Assembly: GCA_024180945.1 (NCBI GenBank)
Contig: JAKSGN010000022.1
Coordinates: 744,001-808,000, forward strand
Reading direction: 5' to 3'
Source of the DNA: Macrophomina tecta
Taxonomy: Eukaryota > Ascomycota > Dothideomycetes > Botryosphaeriales > Botryosphaeriaceae
Length of the DNA: 64,000 bases
The position numbers were made by a program, and so were the translations under genes. Below the pieces are notes generated by a model, which saw only the letters and a program-made list of their open reading frames with translations, had not been told where the DNA came from and searched no databases. Every line of letters starts with the position of its first letter. The first letter of the stretch is position 1. Below, piece by piece: positions 1-11,321 of the stretch.

Positions 1-131
1 ACGCGCCTTTCTACCGACCGACCGACGAAACAACCACCAACCTTCTTTTCCCCCTCTTCCCTCCCCCTTCCTCGGCAAAACACAAAAACAAAAACCCGCG
101 AAACCTTGGTATCGGAAAACGAACATCAACA

Positions 132-1593
132 ATGGGCCTCTTCAGCAAAAAGGACAAGTCTTCCGACGCCGCCAGCGACGCTGACCGCAACGCCCTCTTC
201 GGCTCGAAGAAGGGCTCGCCGGCCCCCAACCCCTACGCCCAGCCCGCCGCCCCGCCTCCCTACTCCGGCGGTGGCATCAGCGACCGCGCGCGCGCCGAGA
301 AATCGCCCGTCCCGCCTGGCGGCTACGGCGGCGCGGGCGGCAGTTACGGCGGTGCCGGCGCGTACGGGCAGGACAGGTATGGCGGTGGTGGCAATGGTGG
401 CGGCACCGCGAGCAGGTACGGCGCGGGCGGGTATGGCGGTCTCGGCGGCGGCGATGCGGACGCGGGCAGGAGCGAGCTGTTTGGGAATGCGGCGCAGAGG
501 GCGCAGCAGCAGCCGGCGGGAGGTGCGGCCGCGGGTGGGTATGGCGGTACGATGGGTGGGAGCGCGGGTGCTGGTGGGGCAGGCGCTGGGTACGGAGCGT
601 ATGCGGATAGGCAGTTGACGGCGGAGGAGGAAGAGGAGGAGGATGTGCAGGCGGCCAAGCAGCAGATTAAGTTCAGTAAGTTTGGAGCTCCCTTCCGCGG
701 TCGCGGCGGTGGTAGGTTTACATGGGGGATTTGATGTGCTAATAGGTCTACAGTGAAGCAGCAGGACGTCTCGTCGACGAGGAACGCGCTCCGGTTGGCA
801 GCTCAGGCTGAGGAGACTGGTCGGGACACTTTGGCGCGGTTGGGCGCGCAGGGAGAGAGTGAGTGCTTTTACTCTTGGGGGACCACGCAGAACGTGGGCT
901 GACGCTGTTGGTACACAGGAATCCACAACACGGAGAGGAACCTCGACCTCGCAGAGAACCAGAACAGGCTTGCGGAGGAGAAGGCCCGCGAGCTCAAGAC
1001 GCTGAACAAATCCATGTTTGCGTAAGTTTGCGCCCCCCTCCTTTTCTCCACCTCTCTGCACTGAGAAGCCCTCAAATTTTTCCTAACACGATTGCGTAGC
1101 ATGCACGTCTCCAACCCCTTCACGGCATCCAAGCGCCGCGAGGCCCGCGACCAGGCCATCATGGACACGCACCGCAAGGAGAAGCAGCAGCGTGAGGACA
1201 CGCGTGCGGCAGCTTACGACTCGCAGCAGCGGCAGCAGCAGATGCAGCGCGAGGTCGGCCGCGGCGGTCCCGGCGGGAACCGCGCCGCCAATCTGGCCGA
1301 GCGCTCCAAGTACCAGTTCGAGGCCGACTCGGACGACGACGAGATGGAGAACGAGATCGACGCCAACCTCGACGCCCTGCACGGCGCCGCCGGCCGCCTC
1401 AAGAACCTGGCTGGCGCTATGGGCAAGGAGGTCGATGAGCAGAACAGACATATTGCTAGGATTACGGATAAGGTGAGTTTTGCTAGATTGTGGCCTGTGG
1501 CTGAGGGGAGTGATGCTAACTTGTGGATTCTAGACCGATCGTGTCGACGACCAGATTGCTATGAACCGCGCCCGTCTGGACCGCATCAAATAA
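132..1593 (+). CDS. sec9: Sec9-like SNAP-25 family t-SNARE (Qb/Qc SNARE)
   Basis: Plasma-membrane t-SNARE that pairs with syntaxin (Sso) and synaptobrevin (Snc) in exocytic vesicle fusion. Five exons fit: 132-675, 754-858, 919-1021, 1100-1472, 1534-1593, giving 394 residues; all four introns have GT-AG ends and join in frame. Residues 1-180 are a Gly/Ala/Tyr-rich low-complexity head typical of fungal Sec9. The first SNARE helix (Qb) spans the exon 1-3 joins, with central glutamine in GAQGERIHNTE; an NPF motif follows (VSNPFTASK). The second helix (Qc) starts near ENEIDANLDAL, has its central glutamine in VDEQNRHI, and ends MNRARLDRIK. There is no cysteine palmitoylation cluster and no transmembrane helix, as in yeast Sec9. 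Start is the first ATG in good context (caacaATGggc). The gene is convergent with SEC10. The SNARE signatures make the call strong; exact splice sites are inferred. Confidence 0.93.
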
Positions 1594-2983
1594 AGGAAGA
1601 AAACGCAGAGGGCGATTTACTGAGACCGCCGGTACATCAGGTCTTTTTGCATCTTTGTACATACATACCCTCATCCTCTTCCCCTCGTCTGAAGTGACGC
1701 TCTTATGAAAGATGAGGGTAAACGATCGCCACCACCTGAACGCGGGTTCTGATTGCGGAACACTGGAGAGAAAGAACAAAAGTGGAGGACACAATTTTTT
1801 TATTTCCTTTCAGTTCGGAGGGCGTTAAAAGGGATCATCATATCATTTTTGTCTTTGTGGCCCTCTCCAGTACGGCATGACGTTGAATCTGCTTGATGCG
1901 ATGCATACATACCGTTTTTCCTCTTTTGCTCTCTAATGGTCTCCTTATTTGGCAGCGAGTGATAGAGGAGAAAGTGAATTTTGTAGAGAGTTTCCTACCC
2001 CGATTTCTCAGTGCAGTCTATTGTGCCGTGCGTCACCGATTGCGTGGGTTTGTTGCAGGAGGTCGCGACTAGCCTGCCTTCCTGAGGGTCGATCTTCTCG
2101 TCCCAGCTGCGTGCGTTCGATCACTGCGTGCTGGTCAAAGAAGGTCCTGAGACAGTTTTAGAGCATGGCGCAGTGACGGACGCCTGATGAGACTAGCAAT
2201 GGTGGCGGTGCGGTGACGTGCCCCGTCTGTTCGTAAAAGGTGTGTATGATGTCGAACAAGGCAGCAGCAGCAGCGCAAAAATGTCATGGGAGCCATGGCT
2301 CTGAGCAGAACATGGGCAACCTGGACGCTAATGTCTGCAAGTCAGCATGATGCTGAGACGAGTTTGTGTTTGGCCATGAGCGACCTGGAAGTGTCAAAAG
2401 TCCCCCTCTCATAAGGGAGTACGCATCGCATAACATGCTACGTCCTAAACTTTGAAATCATGTCTGTTGAGCGTTCAAGACTCGACGGCCGGCCGGATAC
2501 GAGACGGTTCTTCCTTTTCCCACGTCTTTTTGTTCAGATAATACAGCGACATCCAAACATATCCTGCAAACAAAGATGCAATAGACCACCCCCCCCCTTC
2601 TTCTAACACGCACACAAAAAAATGACTTCGCAATGCGGGCACATTGAAACAAGAAAGTGATATCATACGCAGAGAAAGGCATTCGAAAGACGAGAGTTAA
2701 TCAACAGAAGATGCGTCCCACCAGTCCACCAAACGCCTTCTTTTTCCATGCACGTGTGTTTTTCCAAACCGAGAAAAAAAAAGTGTATGGAGCAGTAGCT
2801 ATCCCATATGACGAAAGGTTGGGGGAAAAAAAAAAAAAAAAAGAGAGAACAACGAAACCATCACAAATGCGTTGTTCGCGAAGAAGACAAAAGGCGAGGA
2901 AAAACATGATGGAAGCGACCCAACGCCCATCCCATGCCCGGATTACACTATCCACCTCCGCGCTGAAGGCTGACAAAACACAT
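1594..2983. other. Convergent intergenic region between SEC9 and SEC10
   Basis: About 1.4 kb between two convergent genes, expected to hold both 3' UTRs. It contains an A17 run near 2,826-2,843, a C9 run near 2,591 and short ORFs with no recognisable domain. I see no third gene. Confidence 0.6.
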
Positions 2984-5834
2984 CTATACGCCCGCCAACA
3001 CGGCCTGCACGCCAACACTACCTGCATCCTCTCTGTTACGCACAAAGCTACGTAGGGCTTCCCTCTCCGCACCGCTGACACCCCTGAGCCGCTCGCGCAA
3101 AGCCTCCGGGCCGATGACGAATAAGTTTGCAACCTCGACGAGAATGTCCATGCCGCCCTTCTCGAAGCCACCGGGGCCGACGTTGGCCGACTTCTTGTTG
3201 CCGTCCTGTGAGCCCCGCTTGCCGGCGGCATCGGCTGCGGAGCTGCCGGAGGTGGGCCAGCCGCGGACGAGCTCGGCGTACTTGGTCGCGTCTTTTGACA
3301 CGACAAGGCCGCCCGTGAGGGAGACGGTGAAGCGTCGGAAGTGGTCGAGCAACTGGCTGCGCAGGCCGATGGCAAGCTCGCTGAGCACGAGGCCGAGGGC
3401 GGGTTGACTGAGCGTGGCGGTGGCTTGGGTGGCGACCTTGTCGAGGAAGCGTGTCACCGCCAGGCACGTCGGCGTCTCGGCGCCCAGAGACACGAGGTCG
3501 TCATCGCGGGGGCGGAAGTCTTGCTTCTTTTGACCTTGTAGGAGTTTCGTGGTCCAGGAGAGGACGACGTCGATGGTTTTCTGGAGGATGTTGCTGATTT
3601 TGGTTTCGAGATTGGAAATCGTGGTGTTGGTTGTCTTCTCAATCTCGCGGCGGATAATAAGCGAAGTAGATGCGAGAGGAAGGAGTACAGTGTTGATAGA
3701 CATCTGCAGGAGGTGCAGGATGCCTATTGCAGTACGGAGGGAGTATAGGTACGAAATATCCGGAGGGTTGTTTTTGATATTCTCCTGAGAGGCGGCCAAT
3801 TCGGCGGCGCTGGTGATCTGTTAGTATAACGCAAGTGGCCCTCCAAGACTGCAACTTACGCATCCAGAGCTGTTTCCAGGTAAATCTCGCCGACATGGGA
3901 GAGGAGAAGCCCGAGCATAGCCTGCACGTCTTTAGGGGTATCGTTGCCACCACTCAGCTCAAGGCCTCTGCCAACGCCCTCAGCCAACCATTTTAGCATT
4001 CGCTTCGCGACAGGCAAGCTGAGCTGGCCATCCTCCTCGGAAACTTCGATTTCTTTGTCGCTGTCTGCTTCTTTGATACCAGCAAGCCGAAGCATCATGC
4101 TTCGCTGCGAGCTCGAAATATCTGCAGACCTCAGACGTTCCATATATGCATCCTTTGCAGAAGCAAAAAGCTCACGGCCCCTTTGGCTAAGGGATCCGAG
4201 GTAAGACGTTGGGATCTTACGCCTCTTAGATTGGTAGACTGTGAACTTGAAAAGGAGCGAGGAGTACAACTCCTCCAAATTCTTCTTTTCCCTCTCGATG
4301 TAAGAAGAACCGAGGAGGTACGGAATGAACAGATCCTCGAGCTGCTGATCCAGCATTGCGGCAACTTGCGAGGTAACGGGTTCGGGGTGCTCAGTCAAAC
4401 CGTGTGATTTGAGATCTTCCACGAGTGATCCGATGTAGCTTCTTGCCGCCTGTAAAGAACGGAGAAAAGCTAGCGAGGAAATGGAGTTTGCTTTTTCAAG
4501 CACCATCTCTAATCTGGCTTGGATCTATATTCGCAGGTTAATAACAGTAGCCGGTGTAAGCACTCGAGGCACAGGAGACGTACCGATTGCTGGAAGACGC
4601 GCTGCAAAAAGCGTATCAGGACCTCATTAGAGTAAGGGAACGCTTTCTTGATGATGAAGGACTCTTCTTGCACGACAAGCCTAACTTCATCAACCAAGGA
4701 CTGAAGACTTGGGTCAACACCAGGGGGCTCGGCATCTGGATCCGCAAGACGGTCCCAACTGTTTGGATGTCAGCATACATGCGAACTCACTGTTGGAGAG
4801 GCGGGGGAATACGTTTCACTATCACCAGCAACCTCTTCTGTGACAAGCTGGCTTCTGTCGATAAAGAACTGATGCTGGTTGACGAAAAGGCCCATCACGC
4901 TCGCGCCGTCATTGAAATCACGAAGAGCAGCAGCACATTCCTGAGTGGTTGTCTTCAGCAGATGTCTCGTCAATTGCAACCGGAGTGTTCTCACCCTCAT
5001 GCCGTCGAAGTTCTGCCTGCGGTAAAAGTCGTCGAACTGTTTCAGCAGATCCTTTTCCAGCATCTCCAGGAATTTCTCAATTATCTCCCGTGTATTGTGC
5101 TTCTTAGGCGGGGCGCCATTCTGCCCGCTTGCGTCCGCGCCATTGGTCCTTTGGCCATTCATTTGCAAGTTCTCAGGATCCAGCCTGTGGCTGAGACGAA
5201 GAAGTTGCCTGGCAATGTGCGCACAGCGAACCTTGCCATCTCCGCCGCCAAGCCTCCTCACGTCTTCCAGCGAGGACAGGTCTCCGCGTTCGCTAACTTC
5301 CAACCAGCATTGAATGAGGAACTTGGCGTCCTGCGCGCGTTGCCTCTGGCGGTCGAGTTCCTCCAGCCGCTCTCCTATCCTGACGGCAACATTGCCGCCG
5401 GTCTCGCCGTCCACGCCGTCGCTGGGGCCTCCGTTCAGGGAGTTGTCAAGCCTGTTGAACTGCTCGATCGCATCCTCGAGTTTCCTCCCCAGAGACTCGG
5501 TCTTCTGGCTGTGCTGGGCCTCGGCGCGGCGCACGGAACCCGACAGCTCGTTTTCTTGCAGCTCCAAGTCCTCCGACAGGGTGCCTAGCCTGGCCAGAGC
5601 ATGCTCGAAGGTGCGAATCAGCGGCTTCGGGTCAAAGGCCACTTGGCGGGTGGGGTTGCCGGACCGGCGGCTCGCAGGAACAGCCGTGTCGGAGAGGGTC
5701 TCGATGAAGTCCTTGACGATGAAGTCCTGGCTCTTGAACGTCTCGAGGGAGAACTCGGGGCCGCGGTAGGAGGTGGCGCGCGAGGCCCTGGTGGTGGAGG
5801 CGACGGATTTGGCGTCGGAGGCGGGGCCGACCAT
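2984..5834 (-). CDS. sec10: Exocyst complex component Sec10
   Basis: Subunit of the octameric exocyst that tethers secretory vesicles to the plasma membrane. Four exons on the minus strand: 5834-4791, about 4727-4584, 4524-3860, 3809-2984, about 892 residues, close to fungal Sec10 length. The N-terminus carries the conserved Sec10 opening (FSLETFKSQDFIVKDFIETL, residues about 30-49), then a coiled coil (SEDLELQENELSGSVRRAEA) and the helical Sec10 repeat through to the C-terminus. Start chosen at the ATG at 5,834; the frame opens at a GTG at 5,843, which is not a fungal start. Introns 2 (4525-4583, GTACGT..TATAG) and 3 (3810-3859, GTAAGT..CCAG) are clear. Intron 1 (4728-4790) has a good GTGAGT donor but an unusual acceptor, since the nearest AG gives a frameshift; acceptors after 4,728 or 4,701 keep the frame. 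Convergent with SEC9; only 5 bases separate its start from the stop of the ORF upstream. Confidence 0.93.
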
Positions 5835-5839
5835 GGCGA

Positions 5840-6337
5840 TCACCAGTTGCTGGCGACGAGGCGCTCGTAGGACAGGCCGGTGGAGGCGCGGCGGCGGGCT
5901 TCTCGGAGCTCTTCAATGGCCTGCAGCTCGCGCAGGTGGTAGGCCTCGGCGGCGCGGAAGTCCTCGTAGGAGCGGTAGGGGCGGTAGGGGTGGTAGGGCA
6001 CGCCGGGCGGCGGGTGGTCGTGCAGGCCCTCCTCGTGCTCGGTGGGGGTGACGCAGCGGATGCTCTGGTAGCCCGGCGGGGTCTGGCGGGGCGGCGCGAG
6101 CGGGGTGGATTCGCGGTGGTGGTGCCTGTGGGCGAGGCGGGTGGTGGGAGGTGTGGCGGAGGCCGGGGCGGCAGCGGTAGCTTGAGTCTGGTCAGTGCTC
6201 TTCTGGTGGACGAAGACGGCGTGCAGCAGGCCGGTCAGGCGGTGCACAAAGCGGACGAGGTCGTGGCGCGGGTGCAGCTCGCGCAGCTTCTGACGCAGGC
6301 GCTGCACCGTCGGTCTCTTGCGGCGCTGGGAGGGCAT
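5840..6337 (-). CDS. Possible small basic/proline-rich protein directly 5' of SEC10
   Basis: Open frame on the SEC10 strand, 165 residues from the ATG at 6,337 (upstream in-frame ATGs at 6,406 and 6,538 are possible). I do not recognise a family. The N-terminal part is basic (MPSQRRKRPTVQRLRQKL), followed by a Pro/His stretch and a Tyr/charge-rich tail (YRSYEDFRAAEAYHLRELQ) ending LVASNW. Codons are strongly GC-ending and the tail has the balanced composition of real protein. Its TGA (5,842-5,840) lies 5 bases before the SEC10 ATG on the same strand, so it is either a separate gene with its terminator inside SEC10, an upstream ORF on the SEC10 transcript, or a chance ORF in GC-rich promoter DNA. 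The opposite strand is also open here, which lowers confidence. Confidence 0.45.
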   Translation of the reverse strand: MPSQRRKRPTVQRLRQKLRELHPRHDLVRFVHRLTGLLHAVFVHQKSTDQTQATAAAPASATPPTTRLAHRHHHRESTPLAPPRQTPPGYQSIRCVTPTEHEEGLHDHPPPGVPYHPYRPYRSYEDFRAAEAYHLRELQAIEELREARRRASTGLSYERLVASNW

Positions 6338-6688
6338 GCGACGACCTGGGGCGAGAGAGCGAGCGAGCGCAGAGCTGGCGGCGGCGACGACGGTCTGGAC
6401 GGGCATCCATGTCAAGCTCGCGTGTTGAGCCACACAGGCCACATCACCGTAGGGCTGCCGCTCTCCCGCGCTGGCGCCGAGCGGCTGCGTCAAGCCTGCG
6501 CCTGCGCCTGCGCCTGCCTGTGACGACGCTCTCAACACTTTCGCCCTCGCCCGGCTGCCACGAGCCTACTTATACGCTTGCTCTGGGCCGCCGCGCGCCC
6601 TCATGCGCTGCCATTGACGCCCGCCCGCCCGCCGCCGTCTCCACCGTCGCTAGCTCTGCCGTCTCCTGCTCTCACGCCTGCCGCAGCC

Positions 6689-7829
6689 ATGGTCGGCCTC
6701 CGCGAATCCGCTGCCCTCCGCAGCGGCGCCCATCCCGACGGCCGTCCACTCGCTCCCGAAGAGCGCGAGGCTCTGCTCAAGCCCTACCTTCCCTCCAGTG
6801 CCGCGGACCACGGCAGCTCCGCCGGGCCCTCGCGGGCCCGCCGGCCAGCGCAAAGGACCCAGCGCAAGAAACCAATGCGCCATTTCCTCCGCCAGCAGCT
6901 CTACCTCGCGACCTACCTCACCATCCAAGCCCTCTTCTCGCTCTACATTCGCCTGCGCACCGCCTACCACGCTGTGTCCGACCGCATCTTCGGCCTCCTG
7001 TACTACCACCATCGCTCGCCAGAGCTCATCCAGAAGGACATCAAGGATCTGGACCGTTTACCCCAACATCTGAGCATCATCCTGGACTTCAACGACGACG
7101 AGCAGCGTGGAGCGGGCCTGGAGGGTCTGGTCAATGATATCAGCGAGGTTGCCGCGTGGTGCGCCAGCGCCGGAATCCCGGCTCTTAGCGTCTACGAGAG
7201 GACTGGTGCGTGCCTGCCGCGCGTTGGTGAAACGCCTGCTGACCATCTGGAACAGGAGTCCTCAAGAACTACCTGCCTGCCACTCACCGCAAGATTTCTC
7301 AAACGCTCGAGTCCTACTTCGGCCCCGCCAAGAAACCCACGCTCTCACTCCGCGCCCCGAACCTGCCGTCCTTTAGCCCTCCCGCGACGCCCCCCGAGCC
7401 CGCCGTTGCTTCGTCGCCTGACGCCCATGGCCGTGCTCCTCTTTCACACCTGACAATCCTCCTGCTGAGTGCGGAGGATGGACGCAGCACCCTGGTCGAT
7501 CTGACCAAGACGCTGGCCGAGATGTCGCAGCGCAACAAGATTGCCCCTTCGGATATTTCCCCAGAGCTGATTGATGCTGAGATTACCGAGAGCGTTATGG
7601 GCGAGCCGGATCTGCTGATCTTATTTGGTCCGAGGGTGGTGCTCAAGGGCTACCCTCCGTGGCAGGTCCGGTTGACGGAGATTTTGTAAGTGAACTTGCG
7701 CGAACTTTAGTTTTGGATCCAGCTAACGTCGATATTAGCCACTCTCCGGATACTTCGGGCGTCGGCTACCAGACCTTCCTTCGTGGTCTGCATAAATACG
7801 CGAAGGCGCAAATGCGTTTTGGCAGGTAA
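6689..7829 (+). CDS. nus1: Nus1-like subunit of dehydrodolichyl diphosphate synthase
   Basis: Non-catalytic partner of the cis-prenyltransferase Rer2/Srt1 in the ER membrane, needed to make dolichol for N-glycosylation. Three exons: 6689-7205, 7256-7685, 7739-7829, giving 345 residues; introns (GTGCGT..ACAG, GTAAGT..TTAG) keep the frame. A hydrophobic segment near residues 68-90 (LATYLTIQALFSLYIRL) is the expected membrane anchor. The cis-prenyltransferase-like fold follows (LPQHLSIILDFNDDEQ; VNDISEVAAWCASAGIPALSVYE; LTILLLSAEDGRSTLVDL; DLLILFGPRVVLKGYPPWQVRLTEI). The C-terminus ends ...QMRFGR, matching the RxG motif conserved in Nus1/NgBR. The start at 6,689 (MVGLRESAAL) is preferred over the longer frame from 6,578. 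It is divergent from the ORF at 5,840-6,337 and SEC10. Confidence 0.9.
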
Positions 7830-8489
7830 ACAAGAACAAGGAGATAGCCAGATTCTCTAGAAGAAAGGTGAGATGAGTCGGAAAGTCTCCTTATTTTACG
7901 CATTGAGGAGTACGTTGACGGCGTTGGAGACGAAGCCTTTGCTTGACCATGGCATCTCATTTGCAGCAAGTCCCGGTGGCAGCGCTGTATCTCCTCGAAG
8001 ATACCCCAGAACACTCCTTCTTAAGGTTATCGGCATAGAATAGAGTAACTGCTTCCTTAGCAAGTGATCAGGCTCAACAAAATCGTAATAATAGAAGTTG
8101 TGTGGGCTCTAAGCATAGCCGTGATATCAGCTACTGATGTGCAGCTGAGGCAGTCGTCCGGATGGCTAGTTTAGTTTGCCTTATATACTCTATGGCATGC
8201 CGTGTACAAGGCTTCGAGGTCCAATCATTCCGCGCATCAAGGGGAGTTGTTCGCAGACTAGATAAAGCGACGACATATTGTCCGCTCTGTGGAACTTTTC
8301 ACGCATTGGCCAGCGGGGAATACACATAGATCATCCCCAGCAGATTACGGGTCTGTGAAAATCGGACCCGGTCTTCGCCGCCCGCGGGAGCTCCGAGCCG
8401 ACACCGCTACAGAGCTGCTGCGCTTCCCTGATCATCCCCGCGGCCTCCGCAGGCGCGCCGGGGCTGACCACAGCGAGAAATGGCCCGTG
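7830..8489. other. Intergenic, no gene seen
   Basis: About 660 bases 3' of NUS1. Only short ORFs are present and I recognise none. On the minus strand it could contain further decayed C-terminal sequence of the NLR relic that ends near 8,490, but I could not align it to TPR, ankyrin or WD repeats. Confidence 0.4.
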
Positions 8490-10465
8490 TAGGATGCCGA
8501 GCTGATCGCGAGCAGGATGTAGAAGTTCTTTCTGGTTTCTTGTAGCGGTACTTCTCACAGATATTTTCGTAGAGCAACTCTGTGGCTTCGCTAGTATTCG
8601 TGGCTGAAACCTTAAGTGGCTCAAGCTCAGTAAGAATGAATCCCACCTCCTTGCCTCTCGTGGGTACTAGGATGGGGCATCCAATCCGCTAAGGTAAAAC
8701 GGCGAGTAAGTTTTCTTTTTGTCGCCAGGTTTAGCCAGGAGAGTTTCGGAGCCGGCGCTGTTAAAATCCATTAACCACGCAGGTTTGTCTTGGTCTTCAA
8801 GCAATCTCTTCCCGTCTTTCAGCTTGTATGAGCATTGGTCGCTTCTTTAAGGGATTCCAAGTGCTTCAGAGATTTTGTTATAAGACTCTTCAAATCGCTG
8901 ATGGTTGCTTGCATGCACCCAGAATATTGCGGTGTCCAGATGTCGTCTTCTTCTGCAAACTCCACAGCAATTTGCGTTTTTCTGTTGCTGTCAGTTCACT
9001 GTACGAGCACCTTGCTGAAATGAAATAATCCGTGAAAGTGAGCATATCAAACGCCGCTTAACCGTAAAGGGCACGCCTCGGTTTGGATTTCAAATTAACG
9101 TCGACAAGGCCTTCGAACGTCTCAACCAGGTCTTTGCGCCCGACGAAGTGTTCATTTCGTAAAAGTACCCCCACAAAAGCCGGCGAGGGCGCTTTTGAGC
9201 ACCCCTTTCAGACCTTAATACTGTCTATTCAGCGGCATTCCCTCATCCGAACCCTCGAGGAAAGGCGCTTACAGGCGAGCTGGAGAACCTCGCTCAGCGT
9301 CGTAGTCTTCAGGAGTCTTAATAACACGATAGACAGCGCGGCACCCCGCATCGTCTCTGCTGCTGTACTTTATCATTTGTCAGTAGTCTGCGTCAATACT
9401 TTGAATTTCTCGGTTCTGCTGTCGAGACCAAGCCCGGAAGAGGAGCTGCCAACAACCTGGATTGTGTCAGCATTATGACGTGTTTGAGTGTAGTATAAAC
9501 CCATTAATGACTTTAAGGCCGATTCGATGGGATGGACCCAATGGAATACAACTCATTTGCACCCGGTTAGACGCTTCAATCACCCATGGCTGCGTCACAA
9601 AAAAAAAAAAAAATAAGATCCAGTACCTAACAATCTAACAGCATACCCTGCTGTTGAGCCCCTTGACTCCGCTCATTCTTTGTGCTTCATAGAATGTGTG
9701 GATCTTTATTTTGTCCTCTGCCAAGTCGTTCATGAACGCTTGAGTATTCTCTCTCGTATCTCTCCGTCGATGACCAACGATTTTAGGATACGTTTATTCA
9801 GATCATGAGAACCAAGGCCTAACAGTGTGGCCATGTGAACCCCTCAAACAGCGGCGCTGTTTCCCCTATAAGGCGTTCCAAAGAAAATCATGGGGTTTGT
9901 CCTTTCACAGTGGTCATGAGCGAGATGTAAGGCATATATTCAGAATGTTTCAGGCTTGATTGCTTCAAACCGAGACTAAAAGTAGTGCCTACATTTTTTA
10001 GTACAATCACTCCAAGACTGTGAACGACGAAAATGGTAGGACCATATGAAGAAAAAAAAAAAATCAGCAAGCGTGTCAATGAATGCGAAGGTTCTGATCA
10101 CTACATTTTTAATTCCCCCTTCCAGCTCAGCCCTCAGATCCTGCCCACATGGACTGATAAGTGTTCTTATTGCTGGCCTTAAGCAATCCTCCGACGACGT
10201 CCACATTGTGTCCGAACATCCAAACGCTCGCCTGCGATATAGCGGCAGCCAGGAATTCCCTTGGTCAGAGCACATTTCATTTCTGCGGTGAGTCAGTTGA
10301 ATTATTGTCCTCCGGCGGAGGTGGGTTGCTGGATGCGGTGCCAGATTTGGTGGACTTGGATAAAGGAGTTACGCTTGCTTTTTTTGTATGAGCGTTGGGT
10401 GTCGAGACTTAGCTTTCCCAGCGGTGCTGAGGATGGGCCCTGAGGCCGTGGACAAAGATTATGCT
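8490..10465 (-). pseudogene. Decayed NLR-type gene: SesB-like alpha/beta hydrolase plus NB-ARC
   Basis: No long ORF, but ordered fragments in changing frames on the minus strand spell a fungal STAND/NLR protein. Hydrolase part: IIFVHGLRAHPQHRW (about 10,461-10,413), a FVVHSLGVIVLKN nucleophile-elbow segment (about 10,030-9,990) and MIFFGTPYRGNSAAV (about 9,890-9,846). Linker: NEHFVGRKDLVETFEGL (about 9,155-9,100). NB-ARC: a ruined P-loop leaving RKTQIAVEFAEE (about 8,980-8,945), FWVHASNHQRFEESYNKISE (8,925-8,860), Walker B-like WLMDFNSAGS (about 8,765) and SILVPTRGKEVGF (about 8,680-8,640). The pieces are separated by stops and frameshifts, and the P-loop glycines are lost. C-terminal repeats were not found. 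Such proteins are linked to fungal non-self recognition. The domain identity comes from motif order read by eye; the gene is surely non-functional as it stands. Confidence 0.8.
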
Positions 10466-11321
10466 AGATGAAGTGCAAGAACCACAAGATAATAATCACT
10501 TGGCGTATAGACCACTCAAAGCCCGATTCAGGCAATGGCTGGTAACTTACTTGAAGCATGTCGCTTCCTCCAAGCCTTTTCCATCAGCCTTGTTCCCTCC
10601 GACTTGCGTAAGGCCGACGCGTTGAATCTTGTCCATGAAAGAACAAAGAGCAGGCACGGAGACACGTTTGGATTGTTTGTAAGAGAGGAGAAGAGCAAGG
10701 AGCGAGGAGTAATCGATGTTCAGAGTGCTGCAGCACCTTTTGGATAGCTGTGTGCGACGCAGCAACAGGCTGACCACCTGTGCTGGGGCTGAGGATCTTT
10801 GACGTTCGTCAGTTAAGCAGCGTGATTGTCAAAAACAACACGCCAATCAGGCCCTTGTCATACTGTCCAGGATGCTGAATGTACGGAGTGTTAACAGTCC
10901 GGTCATAAGCGCCCGAAGCTGCTGCTAAAAAATACGCAAAGAAAAGTAGTACTGAAGTTCGATCCACAAGAAAAAATTCTCGACCTCAAGAAACAAAAGC
11001 AATCGGCCAATTTTTCTGAAAACTTGTACTTTCGCTGTCATTAGCCCAGACACAGAGCATCCATCATATGAAAATCAAAAGTAGAAAGTGATTTCCCCCG
11101 AACTCCCAAGGGAGCAAAGGCACACAATCATCTATATGCGAAAACAGAAGATGAAAGTTAGAAGGCACCAAGGAAAGTCCGGTATCCACATACAAAATTG
11201 CTTGTCGCCTTCAATTTTTCAATCCGAGAAGGCTACATCGCAGGGAACGCATGAGAAATGCTTCTCATGCTTCACGGTTCTCCTGAGTCATATTATTCAT
11301 TGCGAAGTCCGTTACTCTTTC
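10466..11321. other. Intergenic between NLR relic and kinase-ankyrin gene
   Basis: About 850 bases. Short ORFs only; the minus-strand ORF 10,547-10,777 could be a scrap of the N-terminus of the NLR relic but shows no recognisable motif. The last 250 bases are probably the 3' UTR of the kinase-ankyrin gene. Confidence 0.4.

Noticed and set aside
5936..6523. Plus-strand ORF opposite the small protein upstream of SEC10
   Set aside because: Val/Gly/Arg-rich with implausible composition; looks like the mirror of the minus-strand frame.
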